From Lysobacteraceae bacterium (lineage in GTDB: Bacteria > Pseudomonadota > Gammaproteobacteria > DSM-19610): a stretch of 7,204 nucleotides of DNA. Where the stretch lies: assembly GCA_020201295.1 (NCBI GenBank), contig JAIVHA010000246.1:1-7204 (forward strand), written 5' to 3'. This document shows positions 1 to 5,376 of the stretch, one piece after another. Numbering within the stretch: position 1 is the stretch's first letter; every line of letters starts with the position of its first letter. A program made the position numbers and the translations under genes. A model generated the notes under the pieces. The model searched no databases and was not told the origin of the DNA. It saw only the letters and a program-made list of their open reading frames with translations.

Positions 1-92
1 GCGTGGATGGCTGGCGCGCGGTCAAGGCCGCCGACCAGGCATGCTATCTCGCCAAGCGGGAAGGCAAGAACCGGGTACGCCTGTCGGCCTGA
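1..92 (+). CDS. C-terminal end of a GGDEF-domain protein (partial)
   Basis: Only the last 29 codons are inside the window, read in the frame whose codons begin at position 3 and ending in TGA at 90-92. The translated tail contains AADQACYLAKREGKNRV, which matches the last helix of GGDEF (diguanylate cyclase) domains, where the usual pattern is ADxALYxAKxxGRNRV. Such domains make cyclic di-GMP from two GTP when the GGDEF signature is intact, but that signature lies upstream of the window, so activity cannot be judged. The gene ends about 9 residues after this helix, so the GGDEF domain is the C-terminal domain. It converges on lysS with a 13-base gap and no visible terminator hairpin. Family assignment is from this short motif only. 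Confidence 0.75.
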   Translation, partial: VDGWRAVKAADQACYLAKREGKNRVRLSA

Positions 93-105
93 AAGGATTC
101 CCCGG

Positions 106-1602
106 CTATTCCGGCCGCATGTGCGGGAACAGCAACACGTCGCGAATGGACGGGGAATCGGTAAACAGCATCACCAGGCGGTCGATGCCGATGCCCTCGC
201 CGGCGGTGGGCGGCATGCCGTGTTCCAGGGCGCGCACATAGTCGGCGTCGTAATGCATGGCCTCCTCGTCACCCGCCTCTTTCTCTTCCACCTGTCTGCG
301 GAAGCGTTCCGCCTGGTCCTCGGCGTCGTTCAGCTCCGAGAAGCCGTTGGCGATCTCGCGGCCACCGATAAAAAACTCGAAGCGGTCGGTGACGGAAGGA
401 TCCCGGTCGTTACGGCGCGCCAGTGGCGACACCTCGGTGGGATAGGCGGTAATGAAGGTGGGATTCTTGAGCAGATGCTCGGCGGTCTTCTCGAAAATCT
501 CGATGTGGATCTTGCCCAGACCATAGCTGTCCTTGACCTGGATGCCCAGACCTTCCGCCAGGGCGCGCGTCGCGGACAGATCCTCCAGCTGGTCGGCATG
601 GACACCGGTATTGAAGCGCAGGATGGCTTCCTTCACCGTCATGCGCGCGAAGGGCTGGCCGAAGTCATAGACCTCGCCCTGGTAGCTGACCCGGGTGTCG
701 CCCAGGATTTCCAGGGCCAGGCCGCGCAACAGCTCCTCGGTCAGGTCCATCAGGTCGTTGTAGTCGGCATAGGCCTGGTAGAACTCCAGCATGGTGAATT
801 CGGGATTGTGACGCGTGGACAGTCCCTCGTTGCGGAAATTGCGGTTGATCTCGTAGACCCGTTCGAAACCGCCCACCACCAAGCGCTTGAGGTACAGCTC
901 CGGCGCGATGCGCAGGAACAGGTCCATGTCCAGGGCGTTGTGAAAGGTGACGAAGGGACGCGCCGCCGCGCCACCGGGGATCACCTGCATCATGGGGGTT
1001 TCCACCTCGAGGAAGTCACGCTCGTTGAGGAAATTACGGATGAACTGCACCATGCGCGTGCGCGTGGCGAAGGTCTTGCGCGATACCTCGTTCATGATCA
1101 GGTCGACATAACGCTGGCGATAGCGGGTTTCCTGGTCACTCAGTCCATGGAATTTCTCCGGCAGCGGGCGCAGGGACTTGGTGAGCAGGCGCAGGCTGTC
1201 CACCTGCACCGACAGCTCGCCGGTCCTGGTCTTGAACATCACCCCCTCGGCGCCGACGATGTCGCCGATATCCCAGCCCTTGAACTGCTGGTATACCCCT
1301 TCCGGCAGGGCATCGCGCTGCAGGAACAGCTGGATGCGCCCGGACATGTCCTGGAGGGTGGTGAAACTGGCCTTGCCCATCACCCGTTTGGCCATCATGC
1401 GCCCGGCCACCGCCACCCGGCGCGGATTAGCGGCGAGGAATTCCGCATCCTTCTCGTCGTATTCGGCATGCAGCTCGCCGGCGGTGACATTGCGACGGAA
1501 ATCATTGGGGAAGGGAATGTCCGTAGCCAGGCGCAGTTCCCGCAGCTTCTCGCGGCGTTGGGCAATGAGTTTGTTTTCGTCCAATTGTTGTTCTTCACTC
1601 AT
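106..1602 (-). CDS. lysS: Lysyl-tRNA synthetase, class II
   Basis: This is a cytoplasmic class II aminoacyl-tRNA synthetase that joins lysine to tRNA-Lys using ATP. The 498-residue product is near the usual length (E. coli about 505) and looks complete. An N-terminal anticodon-binding OB-fold spans about residues 63-145. Motif 1 is near residues 187-206 (FLEVETPMM), motif 2 near 249-275 (NRNFRNEGLSTRHNPEFTML), and motif 3 is at the C-terminus (GIGIDRLVMLFTDS, then FPHMRPE). I chose the ATG at 1602 because MSEEQQ aligns with the start of E. coli LysS. An in-frame ATG 13 codons upstream adds residues without family support. The Shine-Dalgarno is weak (AGAAGA about 9 bases upstream). prfB lies 84 bases upstream on the same strand, and prfB-lysS is a classical operon pair. 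The stop is TAG. Confidence 0.97.
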   Translation of the reverse strand: MSEEQQLDENKLIAQRREKLRELRLATDIPFPNDFRRNVTAGELHAEYDEKDAEFLAANPRRVAVAGRMMAKRVMGKASFTTLQDMSGRIQLFLQRDALPEGVYQQFKGWDIGDIVGAEGVMFKTRTGELSVQVDSLRLLTKSLRPLPEKFHGLSDQETRYRQRYVDLIMNEVSRKTFATRTRMVQFIRNFLNERDFLEVETPMMQVIPGGAAARPFVTFHNALDMDLFLRIAPELYLKRLVVGGFERVYEINRNFRNEGLSTRHNPEFTMLEFYQAYADYNDLMDLTEELLRGLALEILGDTRVSYQGEVYDFGQPFARMTVKEAILRFNTGVHADQLEDLSATRALAEGLGIQVKDSYGLGKIHIEIFEKTAEHLLKNPTFITAYPTEVSPLARRNDRDPSVTDRFEFFIGGREIANGFSELNDAEDQAERFRRQVEEKEAGDEEAMHYDADYVRALEHGMPPTAGEGIGIDRLVMLFTDSPSIRDVLLFPHMRPE

Positions 1603-1650
1603 GATCTTGTCTTCTGAGGTATTTGAAAAAGCCCGAACCATGCAGTACGT

Positions 1651-1679
1651 CCCCTCTCCCCCGCAACGGGGGAGAGGGG
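1651..1679. repeat. Perfect 13-bp palindrome between prfB and lysS (REP-like)
   Basis: The arms 1651-1663 and 1667-1679 are perfect reverse complements (CCCCTCTCCCCCG and its complement) around a CAA loop. Similar CCCTCTCCC/GGGAGAGGG palindromes are dispersed in many GC-rich gammaproteobacterial genomes, so a REP-like element is likely. In the prfB to lysS direction the stem is not followed by a T run, so an intrinsic terminator is unlikely. It could protect the prfB end of the transcript or lower lysS readthrough. It begins about 8 bases past the prfB stop. Confidence 0.7.
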
Positions 1680-1686
1680 GTTTAGA

Positions 1687-2596
1687 TCACAGCCCGCTCT
1701 TCAGGCTGGCCTCGATGAATGGGTCCAGGTCGCCGTCCAGCACCGCCTGGGTATTGCCCGTCTCCACCCCGGTGCGCAGGTCCTTGATGCGTGACTGGTC
1801 CAGCACGTAGGAGCGGATCTGGCTGCCCCAACCGACGTCCGCCTTGCTGTCCTCCAGGGTCTGCTGCTCGGCGCGGCGCTTCTGCATCTCCATCTCGTAC
1901 AGCTTGGACTTCAGCTGGCTCATTGCGGTGGCGCGGTTCTTGTGCTGGGAGCGGTCGCTCTGGCACGCCACCACGATGCCGCTGGGAGTATGGGTGATGC
2001 GAATGGCGGTTTCGGTACGCAGCCAGCCATAGGCATAGGCGCCTTCGATGCGTACCGTGGCGCTCTTGATGCCGGCCACCTCGGCCTCGGAGGCCTCGAT
2101 GATTTCGGTCTTGAAGCCACGCCGTTCCGCCCAGCGCAGGTACATGCGCAGGAGTATGTCGGCCCAGTCCTGGGCCTCGGTGCCACCGGCGCCGGCCTGG
2201 ATGTCGAGGAAGGCATTGGCGGCATCCATTTCACCGGAGAACATGCGCTGGAATTCCAGTGTTTCCACCTCGCGCTCCATGCGTTCCAGGTCCTTGACCA
2301 CGGATTGCAGGGTGTCCTCGTCCTGCTCCTCGGCGGCCATGGCCAGCAGCTCGGCGGCATCGCGCAAACCACCATCCATGCGGCTCAGGGTCTCCACCAC
2401 CTCTTCCAGCCGGGCCCGCTCGCGACCCAGTTCCTGGGCGCGTTCGGGATCATTCCAGATGGCGGGGTCTTCCAGCTCGCGGCAGACTTCGATCAGGCGT
2501 TCCTGCTTGGTATCGAAGTCAAAGATACCCCCTAAGAGACGCGGCGCGCTCCTGCAGGTCATTTATGCGGTTCTGGATGGGATTGATTTCGAGCAT
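1687..2596 (-). CDS. prfB: Peptide chain release factor 2, programmed +1 frameshift, with in-frame deletion of the SPF/GGQ core
   Basis: RF2 reads UGA and UAA stop codons in the ribosome and releases the peptide. The gene starts at the ATG at 2596 and encodes 25 residues ending in SLRGYL. It then meets an in-frame UGA (2519-2521) and continues in the +1 frame from DFDTKQ (2520) to TGA at 1687. The joined product is 302 residues against 365 in E. coli. Residues 1-196 (to YGWLRTET) match E. coli 1-196 colinearly. The next residues, AIRITHTPSG, correspond to E. coli position 260 onward and run to the normal C-terminus. The missing 63 residues hold the SPF codon-recognition motif (E. coli 205-207) and the GGQ catalytic motif (250-252). 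As written, the protein keeps domain 1 and the C-terminal part but should neither read stops nor release peptides. Everything around the gap is well conserved, so the lesion is recent or an assembly error. It is probably cotranscribed with lysS. Confidence 0.93.
2001..2019 (-). other. prfB: Deletion junction in prfB
   Basis: On the minus strand the coding sequence passes from CGTACCGAAACC (RTET, residues 193-196) directly into GCCATTCGC (AIR). In E. coli RF2 RTET (193-196) and the RTES before the AVRITH segment (257-259 for TES) are near-identical tetrapeptides 63 residues apart. A deletion between these two short repeats would leave exactly one copy and keep the frame, as seen. The same geometry could also make a short-read assembler collapse the region. 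Confidence 0.85.
2518..2533 (-). promoter_or_regulatory. prfB programmed +1 frameshift signal
   Basis: The minus strand reads AGGGGGTATCTTTGAC, identical to the E. coli prfB recoding site. AGGGGG (2528-2533) is an internal Shine-Dalgarno-like element, followed by the slippery CUU and the in-frame UGA with a following C (the poor UGAC context). When RF2 is scarce the ribosome slips +1 and makes full-length RF2, which gives autoregulation. All known elements are intact, so if the protein is really inactive this loop would be expected to run at maximal frameshifting. Confidence 0.97.
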
Positions 2597-2700
2597 GGCG
2601 TGTTTCTGAGATGGGGTCCTGGACACGCCCGCCATCATACTCGTGCGCCCAGGCTTGTGCCAGCGCCAGCAGGAATCTTTTGCACGCAAGTTCAATCGCT

Positions 2701-2717
2701 TAACAGGAGGTCTGTTA
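2701..2717. promoter_or_regulatory. Dyad overlapping the prfB promoter (candidate operator)
   Basis: TAACAG-GAGGT-CTGTTA is a perfect inverted repeat with 6-bp arms and a 5-base spacer. It overlaps the proposed -10 box and start point of the prfB promoter, where a repressor would be expected to act. I know of no regulator with this site. The main known control of prfB is the frameshift, so this is a suggestion only. Confidence 0.35.
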
Positions 2718-2741
2718 TACGGCACCGCGATGGTGTTTCAA
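2714..2741 (-). promoter_or_regulatory. Likely sigma-70 promoter of prfB(-lysS)
   Basis: On the minus strand TTGAAA (2736-2741) and TATAAC (2714-2719) are separated by 16 bases. Each matches the sigma-70 consensus at 5 of 6 positions. Transcription would start near 2707, giving a leader of about 110 bases before the prfB ATG at 2596. This is the best promoter-like sequence I see upstream of prfB, and the absence of any other gene between supports its assignment. Confidence 0.6.
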
Positions 2742-3083
2742 AAGAGCGCCCCTCACACCCTATGTACGCCACTCCGTACCGGCAGTCGATCCGTCGATAT
2801 GGTTAACAGTTTTTGAGAAGGTAAGGTCGATTGAGCCGCTTAATATATTATGAATCTCTAACTGATTAATTTTTAATCGAAAATATGGTCTTTCCTACTG
2901 TAATGAATCAGTTTTCATGTGCACCAAGGCCTGCTTCCGCGCCCCAAGCAGCACCGGGATGAGGGATGAATCGCTACTGGCAGCACGGCGATCTGTCGTA
3001 AATTGTTACACTTTTGTGGAAAGAGCCAGCATTGCCGCGCGTGGTATGGATTAACATGTTGTTAAAATTGAATATTTTAATTA

Positions 3084-3099
3084 TGGCGTAATTATTGCA
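3084..3099 (+). promoter_or_regulatory. Sigma-54-type -24/-12 promoter of the PEP-CTERM gene
   Basis: The sequence TGGCGTAATTATTGCA matches the RpoN consensus TGGCACG-N4-TTGCA with the essential GG (3085-3086) and GC (3097-3098) exactly 10 bases apart. The start point would be about 3110, with a leader of about 70 bases to the ATG at 3180. PEP-CTERM genes are known to depend on RpoN and the PrsK-PrsR two-component system in Zoogloea-type bacteria, so function and motif agree. An activator site would be expected upstream. GTAA-N4-TTAC at 2998-3009, about 75 bases before the -24 box, is one candidate. Confidence 0.6.
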
Positions 3100-3136
3100 T
3101 CGGCTGCTGCCCACGGAGAAGCCGATCCCCATTCTC

Positions 3137-3150
3137 GCGGTTTGGACCGC
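3137..3150 (+). other. Small hairpin in the PEP-CTERM leader
   Basis: GCGGT-TTGG-ACCGC forms a 5-bp stem with a four-base loop. It lies about 13 bases before the Shine-Dalgarno GGAAGAG (3164-3170) within the predicted leader. It may influence translation, but it is short enough to be chance. Confidence 0.25.
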
Positions 3151-3179
3151 CAACAACAGATTTGGAAGAGTACTTTAAA

Positions 3180-3710
3180 ATGGTTTTATTACGTTTTGTA
3201 AAATATGGTTATTTTGTCCTGGCACTCCTGCTGTCAATCGGGGTGCAGGCAAGTCCCGTATACCCCAACGCACCAAACGCCCTGCTCGAGAACCCTGTCG
3301 ACCTGGATGAAATTTGGTTCGGCCCTGATTCCCACTCGCGCTGGACCACCACCAGCAACACCGGGCCCTTTTCACTGTTTACGTCGAACAGCAGCGCTGT
3401 AATGCCGAGTATGACCCTGGTCGCCCGATCCGTGCCCAGGACGACAATCCTGTTCCCTGAAAAACCGCATGCCCAATTCAGCCTGCCGGGCTGGCGGGTT
3501 ACCGATTGGGAACGCAACGGCAGTCACCTGTCGACCTGGGAAAGCATCACGGGCGGCGAACCGCGGGATTATTACGACCTGGTCATTCTGGTCAAGCCTG
3601 TGCATTTCACAGGCATTCCTGCCTCGCAGGAAGTACCGGTTCCCGCCGCCCTGTGGCTGCTCGGTTCGGGCCTGCTGGCCCTGTTCGGCCTGGCGCGTCG
3701 TCGCTCCTAG
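3180..3710 (+). CDS. PEP-CTERM (VPxPA-type) exported protein of unknown function
   Basis: The 176-residue product has an N-terminal signal peptide: a basic start, a hydrophobic core (residues 10-22) and a probable cut after VQA at 24. At the C-terminus is the exosortase sorting signal VPVPAALWLL (152-161), a hydrophobic segment and a final RRRS. This is the VPxPA variant of PEP-CTERM, so the protein is expected to be exported, cut by an exosortase and released or anchored with exopolysaccharide. The mature middle (25-150) has no cysteine, is rich in Ser, Thr, Pro and Trp, and matches no domain I know. I chose the ATG at 3180 because GGAAGAG lies 9 bases upstream and the signal peptide begins there. 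A TTG six codons upstream would place charged residues first and overlap that site. The gene stands alone among minus-strand housekeeping genes and is AT-rich at its 5' end. No exosortase is in the window. Confidence 0.88.
   Translation: MVLLRFVKYGYFVLALLLSIGVQASPVYPNAPNALLENPVDLDEIWFGPDSHSRWTTTSNTGPFSLFTSNSSAVMPSMTLVARSVPRTTILFPEKPHAQFSLPGWRVTDWERNGSHLSTWESITGGEPRDYYDLVILVKPVHFTGIPASQEVPVPAALWLLGSGLLALFGLARRRS
3707..3710. other. Interlocked stop codons of convergent genes
   Basis: The palindrome CTAG serves both genes. TAG at 3708-3710 ends the PEP-CTERM gene on the plus strand, and TAG at 3709-3707 ends recJ on the minus strand. No terminator hairpin separates them, so the transcripts should overlap into each other. 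Confidence 0.9.
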
Positions 3711-4939
3711 CCCCCGCGTTCCACCAACTCCACCCGTAACTGGGTGGAGCGCACCCCGCGAAATTCATTTACATCCAGCCGGTAGGCCAGGCGTACCCGT
3801 TCGCCACGGCCGAGATCGGCATGTTCCGCCTGGAAGAAGGCGATGGCCTCCAGGGGCTTTCCACCTCCTTCCGGTCGCACCCGCAGCTTGAGATGGCGTT
3901 CGCCGACGATGCGCTGTTCCAGCACCTCGAAGCGGCCATCGAATAGTGGTTCGGGAAAGCCCTGTCCCCAAGGCCCGGCATTGCGCAGGGTCTCCGCCAG
4001 TTCCAGGTCCAGGTCCGCCTCGTCCAGTTCACCATCGCTGTGCAGTACCCCATGCAGGTCGTCTTCGTTCAGGTGGCGAGCCACCTCGTCGGCGAAGGCT
4101 GCCTGGAAATCACTGAAGTGTTTCAGGGGCAGGGACAGGCCGGCGGCCATGGCATGCCCCCCGAACTTGCGGATCATGTCGGGATGACGGGCGGCCACGG
4201 CATCCAGCACATCGCGGATATGCACCCCGGGCACAGAGCGGGCCGAACCCTTGATGTCGCCCTCGCCCGCTGCCGCGAAGACAATCACCGGACGATGCAC
4301 CTGGTCCTTGATGCGGGAAGCGAGGATACCGATTACGCCCTGGTGCCAATCGGGGTCATACAGGCACAGGCCCATGGGCAGGCGGTCTTCGTCGAGGCTG
4401 AGGCGTTCCAGGGTCGCAAGCGCCTGTGCTTGCATGTCCGCCTCGATCTCGCGCCGCTCACGGTTGAGATCATCCAGTTCCCGGGCCATGCGCAGCGCCT
4501 CGGCGGGGTCGTCGGTCAACAGGCATTCGATGCCATGGGCCATGTCCACCAGGCGTCCGGCGGCATTGAGGCGCGGGCCCACCACAAAGCCCAGGTCGCC
4601 GGCCACCAGGCGCGCCGGGTTGCGTCCGCCCACCTCGATGAGGGCCCGGATACCGGGTACGCACTGGCCGGCACGGATGCGCGCCAGACCCTGCTGCACC
4701 AGGATGCGGTTGTTGCGATCCAGGGGCACCACGTCGGCCACCGTGCCCAGGGCCACCAGGTCCAGCAGTTGTGCCAGGTTGGGTTCCGTCAGTTTCTGTC
4801 GGGCGAACCAGCCCTGTTCCCGCAGCCGCGCGCGCAATGCCAGCAGCACGTAGAAGGCCACACCCACGCCCGCGAGTGACTTGCTGGGAAAGGGATCACC
4901 CGGCAGGTTGGGGTTGACCAGGGCGTCGGCGGCAGGCAA

Positions 4940-4949
4940 TTGCGCACAA
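4940..4949 (-). other. recJ: Deletion junction in recJ
   Basis: On the minus strand the join reads CCCAACCGT then TTGTGCGCAA then TTGCCTGCC. The left side is LVPNR plus two bases of the expected Phe codon (E. coli LVPNRFEDGYG). The right side reads, in the other frame, AQLPAADALVNPN, which in relatives follows TDHHLPG. The two conserved sides meet with almost no extra bases, so this is a clean deletion of about 160 bases and not gradual decay. Confidence 0.85.
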
Positions 4950-5303
4950 ACGGTTGGGTACCAGGTAATCCAGATGGTTCGCACCGAGCAGGCGCAGGCC
5001 ACGCATGCACAGGGCGGTACTGGTGGCGCCATCGGCATCGAAGTCGCCGATGACCAGGATGTTCCACTGTTCCCGCAGTGCTTCCTCCAACAGGTCCAGG
5101 GCCGCGGGTAGCCCGCCAAGCAGTTCCGGCGGATGCAGGCCCTGCAGGCTGGTTTCCAGTTCCATCGGCGTGGCGACCTGGCGCGCGGCATAGATCCGCC
5201 CCAGCACGGGATGCAGATCGGGAAAGCGTCGCGCCGCCTCCGGGTCGATGGGACGGCGCATGATGCGATGGCTCATGTGGTCTGCCTGTACTTGGGTAGG
5301 ATC

Positions 5304-5368
5304 GTAGGAGCGGCCTCTGGCCGCGAACATGGTTGGCAAGCAAATTCGCGGCCAAAGGCCGCTCCTAC
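5304..5368. repeat. Inverted pair of REP-type palindromes (BIME-like)
   Basis: Two 24-base units, 5304-5327 and 5345-5368, face each other across 17 bases and differ at one position. Each begins or ends in GTAGGAGCGG and holds its own short stem, GCGGCC-TCT-GGCCGC in the left unit. This matches the GTAGGAGCGGC...GCCGCGAA REP family common in pseudomonads and xanthomonads, which RAYT transposases are thought to spread. It fills the gap between the RpfE-type gene and recJ, where a strong hairpin could limit readthrough or stabilise the upstream message. Confidence 0.85.
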
Positions 5369-5376
5369 GCATTTGG

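Larger units (their letters stand above)
2597..3179. other. Divergent intergenic region, AT-rich in its middle
   Basis: This 583-base stretch between prfB (-) and the PEP-CTERM gene (+) has no gene I can support. Its prfB-proximal part is GC-rich like the genes. From about 2800 to 3100 it becomes clearly AT-rich, with several dyads: a 10-bp palindrome TAATATATTA (2841-2850), GATTAA-ttt-TTAATC (2864-2878), GTAA-N4-TTAC (2998-3009) and AACATGTT (3053-3060). Base composition unlike the neighbours suggests either a regulatory region for the PEP-CTERM gene or imported DNA. Open frames on both strands here are short and lack coding features. Confidence 0.7.
3707..5276 (-). pseudogene. recJ: Single-stranded-DNA-specific exonuclease RecJ, broken by an internal deletion and frameshift
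   Basis: RecJ is a DHH-family 5'-3' single-strand exonuclease used in recombination and mismatch or base repair. Two frames carry it. The first, 5276 to 4950, gives 109 residues from MSHRIMRRP to HLDYLVPNR and contains motif DFDADG (residues 78-83). The second, 4939 to 3707, gives 410 residues from LPAADALVNPNLPG to the C-terminus. It includes KSLAGVGVAFY, GPRLNAAGRL, the DHHA1 motif FGGHAMAAG and the terminal DINEFRG region. Compared with E. coli (577 residues) about 57 residues are absent at the join, including the VTVDNG and DHH metal-binding motifs. About 160 bases are missing, not a multiple of three, so translation as written stops at 4896 after 126 residues. Both sides are otherwise highly conserved. 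The start at 5276 is the best of several, with a weak Shine-Dalgarno. It overlaps the PEP-CTERM gene end by 4 bases. Confidence 0.93.

Noticed and set aside
7..1617. A 536-codon open frame on the plus strand opposite lysS
   Set aside because: It is antisense to a complete, strongly conserved lysS. Long mirror frames are expected in GC-rich codons, and its residues show no domain.
1651..1683. Palindrome plus TTT as an intrinsic terminator
   Set aside because: The T's follow on the plus strand, where no gene ends; in the prfB to lysS direction no T run follows the stem.
1687..2596. Loss of RF2 activity as a sign that UGA is reassigned to an amino acid
   Set aside because: UGA still ends prfB, the RpfE-type gene and the GGDEF gene, and no conserved protein here needs UGA read as sense apart from the known frameshift site.
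1942..2806. Two long plus-strand frames opposite prfB
   Set aside because: Both are shadows of the conserved RF2 sequence; one runs on into the intergenic region with Ser/Arg-rich noise.
3099..3126. ATCGGCT/AGCCGAT inverted repeat as a leader hairpin
   Set aside because: The left arm lies at or before the predicted start point near 3110, so it would not be fully transcribed; 7-bp arms with a 14-base gap are weak evidence.
2974..3156. A 60-codon minus-strand frame in the divergent region
   Set aside because: It runs through the AT-rich regulatory stretch, has no convincing Shine-Dalgarno and overlaps the sigma-54-like promoter.
4040..4879. A 279-codon plus-strand frame opposite recJ
   Set aside because: It is a mirror of recJ coding sequence, with low-complexity His/Gln-rich translation and no family features.
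4896..5276. A programmed frameshift in recJ
   Set aside because: Conserved residues are missing at the join, so a shift of frame alone would not restore the protein.
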